A DNA stretch of 64,000 nt from a virus. Shown in pieces: positions 42,467 to 50,954 of the stretch. The DNA is taken from IMG/VR virus record IMGVR_UViG_3300025889_000089, positions 1 to 64,000 of that record. The stretch is one strand, 5' to 3'. Below the pieces are notes generated by a model, which was given only the letters and a program-made list of their open reading frames with translations, did not search any database and had not been told where the DNA came from. Numbering within the stretch: position 1 is the first letter of the stretch; every line of letters starts with the position of its first letter. Both the position numbers and the translations under genes were made by a program.

Positions 42467-42663
42467 CGAAAAGAATACAATACTTACCGCCAGGTTCTCC
42501 TAGTAACGAGTTAGTTGCACATTACAATGATGTCTGCGATGCTATCAACGAGCTATACGAAGACTATTATGCGGAGAAAAAAATGAGAGAAAAATACCCA
42601 GCCCTACAAAAAGCGTGGGAACATTATCAGTTCACAAAGAACCTAGTATCGGAACCAGACTAA
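42463..42663 (+). CDS. Small phage protein
   Basis: 66 residues, MTKRIQYLPPGSPSNELVAH start, charged and helical with many aromatic residues. Unrecognised. Overlaps uvsW by ATGA and the next gene by TAATG, so it is co-translated in the uvsW operon. Confidence 0.65.
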   Translation: MTKRIQYLPPGSPSNELVAHYNDVCDAINELYEDYYAEKKMREKYPALQKAWEHYQFTKNLVSEPD

Positions 42664-43163
42664 TGAGAATACTAACAGCAGAAAACCAAACATTTGAGCT
42701 TGACGAACTACCAGAAGAAATAGATGACATGCGTTTTGCAGTCCTTGATAACAGTGACCCGACAGACCCTGATTATTTCTTCATTCCACTAATCTTTCTG
42801 GAAAGCTTCAATGCCCCAGCATTGGTTATGAAAGTAGGCAATAGACATATTAGGATGCCTGTTGATTGGCAAATCCTAATCGGCGAACCTGATTTTGGTG
42901 ACCTTGAGGTTGTTCCGTTGACAAGTGTAAATGACCGTGGGTTCAAAGCATTCACGTTCAATCCCATTGGGAACAAAACGCCTGAGTACCATCCAATAGA
43001 ACTTGCTGACGTATATACAGAGGTTCGTTGGTTTTTCCCTAAACTGAAACCCGGTCAACTACTGGCTATCCCGCTAGAAGACGGCGATAGTCCAGATTGT
43101 GTTTTCTTTGTGAAGGATATTACGAGACAATGCGAAGTTGTTGATATCAGCAAAGTCTGGTAA
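42663..43163 (+). CDS. Conserved T4-like marine phage protein
   Basis: 166 residues from ATG 42663. The segments FIPLIFLESFNAPALVMKVG, HIRMPVDWQILIGEPDFGDL, PLTSVNDRGFKAFTFNPIG and RWFFPKLKPGQLLAIPLEDG match a protein conserved across marine T4-like phages, always of unknown function. It is all beta. Coupled to genes on both sides by one- to four-base overlaps. Confidence 0.75.
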   Translation: MRILTAENQTFELDELPEEIDDMRFAVLDNSDPTDPDYFFIPLIFLESFNAPALVMKVGNRHIRMPVDWQILIGEPDFGDLEVVPLTSVNDRGFKAFTFNPIGNKTPEYHPIELADVYTEVRWFFPKLKPGQLLAIPLEDGDSPDCVFFVKDITRQCEVVDISKVW

Positions 43164-43444
43164 TGGATGTAATAGGTGACGTATTGGGAGCGCCAGTGGA
43201 ACAGATAGTCAAAGAAGAACCGAGGCTGTACCGTGTTGATGCACGAACAAAAGTATCTAGTGAAGTCATTGAGTTTCTAAAAAATCAAACCAAAATGTAC
43301 CCTGATAGAGTAGATATTCAGCAAGAGATATTACTTGAAATGGTCCCTTCATATGTGATACAATTTAAAACAGTCACCGATGCGTTTGCGTTTGACCTAA
43401 CCTTTGGACACTGTATAAAACAGGTATATGATAACTATGGCTAA
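43163..43444 (+). CDS. Small phage protein
   Basis: 93 residues, MDVIGDVLGAPVEQIVKEEP start. Alpha/beta, no motif recognised. Start overlaps the upstream stop (TAATG) and the next gene begins inside its last codons; part of the uvsW operon. Confidence 0.62.
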   Translation: MDVIGDVLGAPVEQIVKEEPRLYRVDARTKVSSEVIEFLKNQTKMYPDRVDIQQEILLEMVPSYVIQFKTVTDAFAFDLTFGHCIKQVYDNYG

Positions 43445-43898
43445 ACTCGCACTATCAAGAGTTCTAAACGCTCTTGACCGTAAAGACAGAAACTTCTATA
43501 AGAACCTTCCTGATAACGAAAAGAAGGAAATCCAGCCGTATGTTCTTATGCGTTATCTAAGCACATCCAAGGGACCACAGGAGCTACGTGAATGGTATCT
43601 CCGTGCTACTAATGAGTATGTAAATAAAGGTTATTGGAATATTCCTTCTACAAAGCATCAGGAACTTCTATGGCTACTTCTAACCACGGTCAGTCCTAAT
43701 ATGGGTAATCAATACCACGAATGGATTCCGATGAAGAAGGGAAAGAAGAACAAGAAACTGGAAGTATTAGAAGAACTGTTCCCAGAAGCTGGCGATATGG
43801 AACTAGAGACTTTGGATATGGTCTACGATACAAAAGCTGTAAAACAAATGCTAAGAGATAGGGGATACGATGACAAGCACATCAAATCCGTCCTTTAA
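43437..43898 (+). CDS. Possible clamp-loader small subunit (gp62-like)
   Basis: 153 residues from ATG 43437. Helical throughout: MAKLALSRVLNALDRKDRNF, IQPYVLMRYLS, and YHEWIPMKKGKKNKKLEVLE. Length, the Y-x-x-x-x-R-x-L-S-like segment, and a basic K-rich strand followed by a long helical tail recall gp62 of marine T4-like phages, the partner of gp44. The gp44 gene is not in the window. Tentative. Confidence 0.45.
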   Translation: MAKLALSRVLNALDRKDRNFYKNLPDNEKKEIQPYVLMRYLSTSKGPQELREWYLRATNEYVNKGYWNIPSTKHQELLWLLLTTVSPNMGNQYHEWIPMKKGKKNKKLEVLEELFPEAGDMELETLDMVYDTKAVKQMLRDRGYDDKHIKSVL

Positions 43899-44562
43899 AT
43901 GTGAGTTTTGCGGTAAGTCGTTCCGTAGAGAAAAGTCACTTATGGCTCACGCTTGTGAGCAGAAGCGCAGACATCAACAAGAGAAAGAGATTGGTGTCCA
44001 GTTTGGCTATCGTGCTTACAAACGATTCTATGAAATGACACAAAACAAGAAAGTGCCACCATCATATGATGAGTTTTGTAAGTCTCAGTATTATTTGGCG
44101 TTTGTGAAGTTTGGGCGTCATATCAAAATGATAAGGGCGCTGAAACCAGAACGTTTTATTGATTGGGTTATCAAGGAAAACAAAAAACTGGACAAGTGGT
44201 GTACCGATAAGGTTTACGAGGACTACTTACACGATACGATACGAAAAGAGAACCCTAACGATACATTGCAGCGAGCGTTCACGGAAATGATTGATTGGGG
44301 AGACAAGGAAGGTGCGGAGTGGAACCATTACTTCAAATATGCAGCACCTAACAGAGTTGTCCAGTCTATCATCAGGGGTTCTATATCACCGTGGGTTCTT
44401 TATAACTGTGATAGTGGTTTGGAGTTCTTGGGAAAACTAAATGAAGAACAGTTGGGTTTTATCTTTGAGTACATTGACCCTGATTACTGGACTTCACGTT
44501 TCGGTAACTATGTAGCCGATGCAGAATACATAAAAGACACACTGAAAGAGGCTGGATTATGA
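43870..44562 (+). CDS. Conserved phage protein with C2H2-type zinc finger
   Basis: 230 residues. N-terminal FKCEFCGKSFRREKSLMAHA followed by C gives a CxxC...HxC zinc finger at about residues 10-30. The rest (YYLAFVKFGRHIKMIRALKP, FIDWVIKENKKLDKWCTDKV, GSISPWVLYN, YVADAEYIKDTL) matches a protein conserved in marine T4-like phages. Function unknown, probably nucleic-acid related. Overlaps its neighbours by 29 nt and 4 nt. Confidence 0.72.
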   Translation: MTSTSNPSFKCEFCGKSFRREKSLMAHACEQKRRHQQEKEIGVQFGYRAYKRFYEMTQNKKVPPSYDEFCKSQYYLAFVKFGRHIKMIRALKPERFIDWVIKENKKLDKWCTDKVYEDYLHDTIRKENPNDTLQRAFTEMIDWGDKEGAEWNHYFKYAAPNRVVQSIIRGSISPWVLYNCDSGLEFLGKLNEEQLGFIFEYIDPDYWTSRFGNYVADAEYIKDTLKEAGL

Positions 44563-45149
44563 AATACGATTTACCTGATGTAGACATAGATTGTGCCGAC
44601 AGGGATAAAGTGTTGGCAGTGCTAGATGGTTATACTAATGCTACCATCGTCAAGAATGATGAGCATACCAAGCATAACACTGGTATCTATGTATGTGATA
44701 TTCCTACTGACCCCCGAACCAATAACTGTACCTTTGACTATAAGGAAGCAGAAGACCGTGGTTTTGTAAAACTGGATATTCTAAATGTTCATGTTTATGA
44801 ACTGGTGCGTGATGAGGAACACCTAAACGAACTGATAAGTAAAGAACCTAACTGGGAACGGCTATGGACTGACCGTGAGTTTTGTGAAAAGATTATTCAT
44901 ATCAACAACTACTATGACTTATTGGGTAAGATGAAACCAGATAGTATTCCACGAATGGCGATGTTCATTTCCATTATCCGTCCAGGTAAGAAACATCTTA
45001 TCGGCAAACCATGGAAAGAGATTGCGGAGACTGTCTGGGAACGCCCAGATGAAGGTTACTTCTTCAAGATGTCACATTCCATATCTTATTCACACCTCGT
45101 AGCAATCCATATGAACATCATTGAAGAAAAGGAGCATCAAGTATTATGA
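44559..45149 (+). CDS. DNA polymerase III alpha (DnaE)-like fragment protein
   Basis: 196 residues. DLPDVDIDCADRDKVLAVLD, HNTGIYVCDIPTDP, EDRGFVKLDILNVHVYELV, and PRMAMFISIIRPGKKHLIGK correspond in order to segments of the DnaE palm and fingers region (PDxDxD; VKxDxL; A-x-R-P-G). A complete polymerase is about 1100 residues, and most of the catalytic domain and PHP domain are missing. Short versions are conserved in marine T4-like phages. A regulatory or decoy role is only inference. Confidence 0.68.
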   Translation: MKYDLPDVDIDCADRDKVLAVLDGYTNATIVKNDEHTKHNTGIYVCDIPTDPRTNNCTFDYKEAEDRGFVKLDILNVHVYELVRDEEHLNELISKEPNWERLWTDREFCEKIIHINNYYDLLGKMKPDSIPRMAMFISIIRPGKKHLIGKPWKEIAETVWERPDEGYFFKMSHSISYSHLVAIHMNIIEEKEHQVL

Positions 45150-45182
45150 GTGTTGAGCAGTTGGTAGAGGAACTGCAAGAAA

Positions 45183-45398
45183 ATGACCAAGCATAACTAT
45201 GAGATTGTATGGTTGCCCATCGGTGATGATGAATATATAGAGAAGTGTACTAAATGCGATACTCTTAGAACTTATGATGGTGCGTTTGGATTGAGGGAAA
45301 TACCTAGCTCTTCGGTTTCACCCTGCGAACCAGTTGTATGTTCGTTCTCTTTATCCTTTTGGCTGAAATCTCTGCTAGGCTTACATAAGGACCGCTAA
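45183..45398 (+). CDS. Small CxxC protein (tentative)
   Basis: 71 residues, MTKHNYEIVWLPIGDDEYIE then KCTKCDTLR, a single CxxC. Plausible N-terminal half. The last 30 codons run antisense to the conserved gene at 45304 (minus), so the true protein may be real with a long convergent overlap, or spurious. A 16-codon ORF (45146-45196) links it to the upstream gene. Confidence 0.4.
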   Translation: MTKHNYEIVWLPIGDDEYIEKCTKCDTLRTYDGAFGLREIPSSSVSPCEPVVCSFSLSFWLKSLLGLHKDR

Positions 45399-45693
45399 CG
45401 ATATCACAGTCTTTACTGTTTAATGTTGTAAGACAATGCTTTACTGGTTCCCAGTTTTCTTTGAGGAAGATATTGATGGGAATCATTCTATTACTTTCCC
45501 ACCACCAAGTATCCCCTAGTTCTAGGAACAAGCGTTTTTCCTCCAAGCTTTTCAACTTAGAATAATCATATAGGCTGGTAATCATTTTATCCTTATTTTG
45601 GATAATACCAACGTATTCCCCGCCCCCATATGTCAAATGAGATATAAAAGGGTATCGCTCTGCGATTTTAGCAAAAAGGTCTTCATCTTCCAT
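45304..45693 (-). CDS. Conserved T4-like marine phage protein
   Basis: 129 residues. GGEYVGIIQNKDKMITSLYD, EEKRLFLELGDTWWWESNRM, PINIFLKENW and the C-terminal GPYVSLAEISAKRIKRTNIQ match a small conserved phage protein of unknown function. Starts 5 nt after a consensus late promoter; monocistronic. Confidence 0.72.
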   Translation of the reverse strand: MEDEDLFAKIAERYPFISHLTYGGGEYVGIIQNKDKMITSLYDYSKLKSLEEKRLFLELGDTWWWESNRMIPINIFLKENWEPVKHCLTTLNSKDCDIVSGPYVSLAEISAKRIKRTNIQLVRRVKPKS

Positions 45694-45698
45694 CTTGG

Positions 45699-45706
45699 TA
45701 TTTATA
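45699..45706 (-). promoter_or_regulatory. Consensus T4 late promoter abutting start codon
   Basis: TATAAATA on the minus strand, 5 nt from ATG 45693. Confidence 0.72.
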
Positions 45707-45721
45707 AGTTGGGAATGAGGG

Positions 45722-45729
45722 GATAAATA
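45722..45729 (+). promoter_or_regulatory. T4-type late promoter abutting start codon
   Basis: GATAAATA, 5 nt, then ATG 45735; divergent from 45699-45706. Confidence 0.65.
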
Positions 45730-45734
45730 ATAAC

Positions 45735-46493
45735 ATGATCAAACAGGACGTATTTTTATATAAGCAGACAATGAAAGTCAACTTGACCGAGAGCGTCCTC
45801 GTGCCAGGGAGAGATGAAATGTTTTATGCTAGACCAATGCAACTTTATAGAGGCGTTGATAATACGGTACATTTTCAGTTCCGTAATAATGACCAGAAGA
45901 AAGTGGCAATCCACCAAAAAACAATCACTTTTAACATTATTGATAACGCTGACCACACAACCCACCTAACCAGAACAATGACGATTGAGGATGGCAATAA
46001 TGGTATTGCTAAACTGGTTATTTCAGAAGCAGATTTACTAGATATCAAGGAACAGTATTACACTTGGAGCGTAAAGGTTGTGAATGGTGAAGGTGATGAA
46101 TATGTAGCCTACACTGATGATAACTTTGGTGCGAGAGGCGAGCTACAAGTCAAGCATGGTGTATACCCAGAGTTTATGGAAAGCGTAAGTGTTGGTTTCC
46201 GTGGTGGTAATACCACAGCCGCTATTGATGCGAAACCACGCCTAAACAATAACGCAGCACTTCATACCGCACAGTTTTATTTTGACCAAGCATATACAGG
46301 CACCATCACCGTTCAAGGCACGATGGACAATGTTGCTAACCAAGTATCCGCTAACTGGTTTGATATCAAGACAGTCACTTATACAGCCGACAGTAGCCCA
46401 CAATATACCACTTGGAATGGTGTGTTTAGTGCTGTTAGGTTTGTAAAAGCCGACACAACAGGAACAGTGAGTTCAGTACTGTATAGACACTAA
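45735..46493 (+). CDS. Phage structural protein, beta-rich
   Basis: 252 residues. YRGVDNTVHFQFRNNDQKKV, KTITFNIIDNADHTTHLTRT and YYTWSVKVVNGEGDEYVAYT are immunoglobulin-like strands of the type found in baseplate or fibre-associated proteins of marine phages. A C-terminal module (FDQAYTGTITVQGTMDN) is also beta-rich. A virion role is inferred. One-base overlap (TAATG) with the ADP-ribosyltransferase gene implies co-expression late in infection. Confidence 0.68.
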   Translation: MIKQDVFLYKQTMKVNLTESVLVPGRDEMFYARPMQLYRGVDNTVHFQFRNNDQKKVAIHQKTITFNIIDNADHTTHLTRTMTIEDGNNGIAKLVISEADLLDIKEQYYTWSVKVVNGEGDEYVAYTDDNFGARGELQVKHGVYPEFMESVSVGFRGGNTTAAIDAKPRLNNNAALHTAQFYFDQAYTGTITVQGTMDNVANQVSANWFDIKTVTYTADSSPQYTTWNGVFSAVRFVKADTTGTVSSVLYRH

Positions 46494-47080
46494 TGAGAGC
46501 AACAGAGTTCATCGCCGAATATCGCAACACAGATGACCCCGCTCTCCGAAAATGGTTTGCTGGTTCAAAGGTTGTGGATAAAGATAGAAAGCCGTTGATT
46601 GTATATCACGGCACATTGTTCAACGATGAAATCAAGTCGTTCCACGATTTATCACATTTTGGAACACAAGGTGCTGCTAATGCTCGTATTGAAGACTTAC
46701 TAAATCTTCACCCGTCAGCACGTGGATATAATCAACCATCTCCTGGCGAAGAAAAACCGCACATTTATCCCGTATATCTAAAAATCGTCAATCCAATACA
46801 ACTACCAGATTTGGCCGAATGGCATTGGAGTGATATGTGGATGGAACTTATAAAGACACACGAAGATGAGATTGGTAAACTCCTAAAAGATGACTATGGC
46901 GATGAATACGAAAGCACTTGGGATATGCTTGATGCTCTACAAACGTATGATGAAAACCCATGGGAGTTTTTGAAGTCGTTGGGGCACGATGGTGTTTACT
47001 ATGTGAATGCCCACGAAGATAAAGGCAAGATAAGTTGGATTCCATTTAGCGGCAAACAAGTGATGAGTGCGTTTGGATGA
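46493..47080 (+). CDS. Putative virion-packaged ADP-ribosyltransferase
   Basis: 195 residues. N-terminus MRATEFIAEYRN contains FIAE, the T4 capsid-targeting and gp21-cleavage sequence of internal proteins. The domain then starts DDPALRKWFAGSKVVDKDRK, LIVYHGT near residue 40 (motif-1 H), HFGTQGAANARI near 60 (motif-2 region), and ends GHDGVYYVNAHEDKG with WIPFSGKQV, the usual layout of the ART-PolyVal / MuF-linked ADP-ribosyltransferases. The final acidic position seems to be Gln or absent, so catalysis needs proof. A functional analogue of T4 Alt is my inference. Confidence 0.75.
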   Translation: MRATEFIAEYRNTDDPALRKWFAGSKVVDKDRKPLIVYHGTLFNDEIKSFHDLSHFGTQGAANARIEDLLNLHPSARGYNQPSPGEEKPHIYPVYLKIVNPIQLPDLAEWHWSDMWMELIKTHEDEIGKLLKDDYGDEYESTWDMLDALQTYDENPWEFLKSLGHDGVYYVNAHEDKGKISWIPFSGKQVMSAFG

Positions 47081-47709
47081 GATTTGTAGGCTTCGGCTGT
47101 TCTTGGATGTACGGTTCAGAACTGGAACATTCAGTTGATCCATCGTTATCATGGCACGAAAAGATAAAATATCAACACCAGAACTGTTTCCTTGGGTTAT
47201 TGGGCGACAACGAAAATCTTTCTGACCCTGGTGGTTCTCTGAAATCTATGTTCTATAAGTTTATGAATCATCAGGCAACAGCCGATACGGATGAAGTTTT
47301 TTATATCTTTGCCTTTACCACACCATCCCGTGAAAGTTGGTATGATAGCGACAAAAAAGAATGGAAGCATAGTTCTTGGATAAGCGACACAACATTGTTT
47401 GAAAACTCTTATAAAGACTATGTAACCCATACATGGTCGCCAGAATACGAAAAGATACAATATACCGCAATGGTATCTGCTATGCTGAATACAGCAAGAG
47501 CCAAAGGTTTTAGATATATAGGGTTCAACGCTTTGAAGTCACCATATATCGTAAAAGACCCTAATATGTTTTGGGCTGGAACGAGTATGGAAGAACATAT
47601 GAAACCAGAACAACTATGTGACGGTGGGCACCCGAATGAAGATGGGCATAAATGGATTGCGGGTAGGATCAAGGAATTTATAGACACAGCCTATCCAGGT
47701 TTGCTATAA
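47077..47709 (+). CDS. SGNH-hydrolase-like protein
   Basis: 210 residues. MRFVGFGCSWMYGSELEHSV carries block I (G-C-S-W, candidate Ser9), DPGGSLKSM block III-like, FYIFAFTTPSRE the central strand and DGGHPNEDGHKWIAGRIKEF the block V D-x-x-H. Third of three divergent members in the window. ATGA overlap with the ADP-ribosyltransferase gene. Function unknown. Confidence 0.65.
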   Translation: MRFVGFGCSWMYGSELEHSVDPSLSWHEKIKYQHQNCFLGLLGDNENLSDPGGSLKSMFYKFMNHQATADTDEVFYIFAFTTPSRESWYDSDKKEWKHSSWISDTTLFENSYKDYVTHTWSPEYEKIQYTAMVSAMLNTARAKGFRYIGFNALKSPYIVKDPNMFWAGTSMEEHMKPEQLCDGGHPNEDGHKWIAGRIKEFIDTAYPGLL

Positions 47710-47710
47710 T
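47681..47710 (+). promoter_or_regulatory. Sigma-70-type promoter giving leaderless primase mRNA
   Basis: TAGACA, 18 bp, TATAAT with extended -10 (TGC). Predicted +1 is the A of the ATG at 47717. Located within the end of the SGNH gene. Confidence 0.72.
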
Positions 47711-47716
47711 AACTCT

Positions 47717-48751
47717 ATGAATATCATCCAGCAGACCGTCCACGATGCGTGGGTTTTTGGTCGTAGAACGAAAAAAGCATCCAAAGGATGGCTTACAGGT
47801 AATGCTGTGTGCTGTATTCATAATGGTGAGACACAAGATACTCGTGGTCGCGGTGGTATCATCATGGAAAACGACACGATATCTTATCATTGTTTTAATT
47901 GCGGTTTCAAAACTGGCTGGAAACCTGGTTGGCATCTATCATATAAGATGCGTAAGCTTATGGGATGGATGGGTGTTGACGAGAGTACAGTCAAACGGAT
48001 GGTATTTGAGAGTATGCGTGTCCGTGATGAAATCGGTATCGTTGAGGAAACAGAAGAGTTCAAACCAAAGCTTGATTTCAAGGTGCATGACCTACCCGAC
48101 AAAGCCAAGCGGATAGGCGATACACTACTATGGTACGCAGTCGGTGATGAGAACCTTGAGAACGTCGATGAGAACCTAACGGAAGTTATTGAGTATGCCC
48201 ATGACCGTGGTCTTAGTCCCGCACAGATAGAAGATATGTACTGGACACCAGACCCAATAAACAAGTTAAAAAAGATGAATAGACGCTTGATTATACCGAT
48301 GACTTGGGAAAACCAGATTGTCGGGTATACGGCTAGGTCTATTGAGAATAACAAAGTAAAGTATCTCAATGAGTACGACAGTGATTATGTATATAACATT
48401 GACAGACAGTTACCAGATGCTAAGTTTGCTATACTTGTAGAGGGACCGCTAGATGCACAATCCATAGGCGGCGTTGGTATACTGGGGAGCGAGATATCAG
48501 AAGTCAAAGCTGATATCATTGATAGATTGGGCAGAGAGATTATCCTAGTGCCTGACCGTGATAGCAAAGGTCAGAAACTGGTTGACTTGGCGCTTGAGTA
48601 TGGATGGAGTGTATCGTTTCCAGATTGGGAAGCTCACGATGTGAACGATGCAGTACAACTATATGGTAAAGTATACACACTCAAAAAAATTCTAGAGTGT
48701 AAATACGACACACGGTTAAAGATTGAATTGATGAGGAAAAAATACGTATGA
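47717..48751 (+). CDS. 61: DNA primase gp61
   Basis: 344 residues. It makes RNA primers with the gp41 helicase. N-terminal zinc-binding region CCIHNGE ... YHCFNCGF, then RRLIIPMTWENQIVGYTARS, the Toprim core with LVEGPLDAQSIGG near 241 and IILVPDRDSKG near 275, all as in gp61/DnaG-type primases. Length matches T4 gp61 (342). ATGA overlap with the helicase gene, giving a primase-helicase unit from a leaderless promoter. Confidence 0.93.
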   Translation: MNIIQQTVHDAWVFGRRTKKASKGWLTGNAVCCIHNGETQDTRGRGGIIMENDTISYHCFNCGFKTGWKPGWHLSYKMRKLMGWMGVDESTVKRMVFESMRVRDEIGIVEETEEFKPKLDFKVHDLPDKAKRIGDTLLWYAVGDENLENVDENLTEVIEYAHDRGLSPAQIEDMYWTPDPINKLKKMNRRLIIPMTWENQIVGYTARSIENNKVKYLNEYDSDYVYNIDRQLPDAKFAILVEGPLDAQSIGGVGILGSEISEVKADIIDRLGREIILVPDRDSKGQKLVDLALEYGWSVSFPDWEAHDVNDAVQLYGKVYTLKKILECKYDTRLKIELMRKKYV

Positions 48752-50130
48752 ACTATTCACCAGACTTACAAAAGCTATTTCTAGAAATGATGGTTGAGAA
48801 CCCTGAGAGCTTTGTGCGAGTACAGGATATCTACAACGTAGCTAACTTTGATAAGTCTTTGAAAAAACCCGCAACTTTTATTTCCGATCATGTCAAAGAC
48901 CATTCTATAATGCCGACACGACAGCAAATCAAAGCTGCAACCGGTGTAGAACTGCAAGAAGTCCCTGATGTTGGGGAAGACCATTATGATTGGTTCTATA
49001 AAGAGTTTGAAGGTTTCACCAAACAACAAGAGCTAAATCGTGCTATTCTACTGGCGGCAGACCTTATTGAAAAACAAGAATATGACCCAGTTGAGAAGAT
49101 TATCAAAGATGCTGTACAAATCAGTCTAACCAAAGACTTGGGTACTGACTACTTTGAAGACCCACGCTCACGACTTCTTTCATTGAAGGATAGCAACGGT
49201 CAAGTAAGTACTGGCTGGCCTACACTGGATAAGAGGTTGTTCGGTGGTTTCAATCGTGGTGAGTTGAACATCTTTGCTGGTGGTTCTGGTTCTGGTAAGT
49301 CATTGTTTATGCAAAACCTAGCTGTAAACTGGGTAACAAAAGGTCTAAATGGTGTTTACCTAACATTAGAACTGTCAGAAGAACTATGCTCTATGCGTCT
49401 TGATAGTATGGTGGCTAACCATAGCTCAAAGGAGATATTCAAGAAGCTTGACGATGTTGAGATGAAAGTCAAGATGGTTGGGAAGAAGTCCGGGCATATG
49501 CGTATCAAGTATATGCCAGCGCAGAGTAATGTCAACCATATTAGAGCATATCTAAAAGAGCTACAGGTAAAGACAGGGAAGAAAGTAGACTTCCTGTGCG
49601 TCGATTACTTAGACCTATTGATGCCAGTTGGTGTGAAGGTAAACCCAAGTGACCAGTTTATCAAAGACAAATATGTATCGGAAGAACTACGTAACCTAGC
49701 TAAAGAGCTTGATGTACTTTTCGTCACAGCATCACAGCTAAACCGTTCAGCAGTTGAAGAGATTGAGTTTGACCATTCACATATCTCTGGTGGTATTTCT
49801 AAAATCAATACAGCAGATAATCTTATTGGTATCTTCACGAGCCGTACTCACCGTGAGCGTGGTATCTATCAAATCCAGTTGATGAAAACACGTAGTAGTT
49901 CAGGCGTAGGACAAAAGATCGATCTAGGGTTTGATATAGATACTCTAAGGATTACGGATATAGGAGAGGATGCCCAGGATCATGGTAGTGAACCACCTTC
50001 TGACATTATGAAGAAGATAAAAGATAGGCAGACTAGCGAAGATGATGCGGAACAGGGAGAACCTATACACGTGAAAGCGGATATTCAGTCAGCAAAACTG
50101 AAAGATATGCTGAGTAGGCTGAGTAACTAA
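48748..50130 (+). CDS. 41: Replicative DNA helicase gp41 (DnaB-like)
   Basis: 460 residues. Hexameric 5'-3' helicase. N-terminal helical domain, then STGWPTLDKRLFGGFNRGEL, Walker A GGSGSGKS at about 178-185, LTLELSEE (H1a-type), VDFLCVDYLDLL (Walker B), VTASQLNRSA (H3 and sensor) and the C-terminal KTRSSSGVGQKIDLGFD with the Arg finger. Length matches T4 gp41 (475). The acidic tail likely binds partners. Converges with the gene at 50127. Confidence 0.94.
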   Translation: MNYSPDLQKLFLEMMVENPESFVRVQDIYNVANFDKSLKKPATFISDHVKDHSIMPTRQQIKAATGVELQEVPDVGEDHYDWFYKEFEGFTKQQELNRAILLAADLIEKQEYDPVEKIIKDAVQISLTKDLGTDYFEDPRSRLLSLKDSNGQVSTGWPTLDKRLFGGFNRGELNIFAGGSGSGKSLFMQNLAVNWVTKGLNGVYLTLELSEELCSMRLDSMVANHSSKEIFKKLDDVEMKVKMVGKKSGHMRIKYMPAQSNVNHIRAYLKELQVKTGKKVDFLCVDYLDLLMPVGVKVNPSDQFIKDKYVSEELRNLAKELDVLFVTASQLNRSAVEEIEFDHSHISGGISKINTADNLIGIFTSRTHRERGIYQIQLMKTRSSSGVGQKIDLGFDIDTLRITDIGEDAQDHGSEPPSDIMKKIKDRQTSEDDAEQGEPIHVKADIQSAKLKDMLSRLSN

Positions 50131-50942
50131 GCACGTTTTATATACTTGATCGTGTTGCTTCTACGGTACTGATCTTCTAAGAGGTCAATATCCAACACTT
50201 TACCTATGCATATTGTATCTGTATAATCACTGTGATCATATGAGTTTAGGTTCCAGTGTTTCATCCATTCGCTTTCGTACTCTTTCCACCATTCTAGCAT
50301 TTCTGGGTTATCGGAGTTTTGCACGTATCCGTCTTCTAGCAACACATTCGTATTTACGAAGATGTCGGTGAACGGTTTGATGAGTTCATTGACCCTAGAT
50401 TGGAGGTTTGGTTCATTGTTTCTGAAGTATGAGCTAGGCGTTTTTCCCAACTCTGTCCATGTTATAAGTATACTTCCTCTTCTGTGGTTTAATTTTTGTA
50501 GCTTTCTGTCTTCTGCGGTTATTTTTCTTGATAACAACCCAGTTTTCGAGAAATAATCAATGATTATGCGCTTGAGCGGTTTATTTCTTGTTTTTAGTAA
50601 ACCCTCTATCTTATGGATACACATATGTATAATTTGAAGGTCTGTGTCTTTACAGTACTTTACACAATTCACTTCATAAATCTGGTGAGCGTAGTTACAC
50701 CATTCCTGGTTGATATTTCTTTCTATATCAATACCAAGAGAAAACTTATCTGAATACTTCTTCACCTCCGAGACGTAAAAAGATATATCTTCGGTAGAAT
50801 AAGGGTTGTACATTGGATGTTGTAATGCTTCAAGATGCTGAAAATGCTTGGACTGTTTATACCACCAGTTTGCGGTATAGTTGTCGTATATTTCGCATGG
50901 AATAGTCATACCATCTTGAAGAACAAGATTGACTGTTTTCAT
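50127..50942 (-). CDS. Conserved phage protein of unknown function
   Basis: 271 residues. MKTVNLVLQDGMTIPCEIYD start; mixed alpha/beta with LKRIIIDYFSKTGLLSRKIT, GSILITWTELGKTPSSYFRN and a basic end (YRRSNTIKYIKRA). It resembles hypothetical proteins of marine T4-like phages. Starts 4 nt after a late promoter. Confidence 0.6.
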   Translation of the reverse strand: MKTVNLVLQDGMTIPCEIYDNYTANWWYKQSKHFQHLEALQHPMYNPYSTEDISFYVSEVKKYSDKFSLGIDIERNINQEWCNYAHQIYEVNCVKYCKDTDLQIIHMCIHKIEGLLKTRNKPLKRIIIDYFSKTGLLSRKITAEDRKLQKLNHRRGSILITWTELGKTPSSYFRNNEPNLQSRVNELIKPFTDIFVNTNVLLEDGYVQNSDNPEMLEWWKEYESEWMKHWNLNSYDHSDYTDTICIGKVLDIDLLEDQYRRSNTIKYIKRA

Positions 50943-50946
50943 ACGG

Positions 50947-50954
50947 TATTTATT
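50947..50954 (-). promoter_or_regulatory. T4-type late promoter abutting start codon
   Basis: AATAAATA on the minus strand, 4 nt from ATG 50942, overlapping the end of the upstream DUF1353 gene. Confidence 0.6.

Noticed and set aside
45146-45196. 16-codon ORF coupled to the DnaE-like gene
   Set aside because: Too short to support as a gene; kept only as a note in the neighbouring entry.
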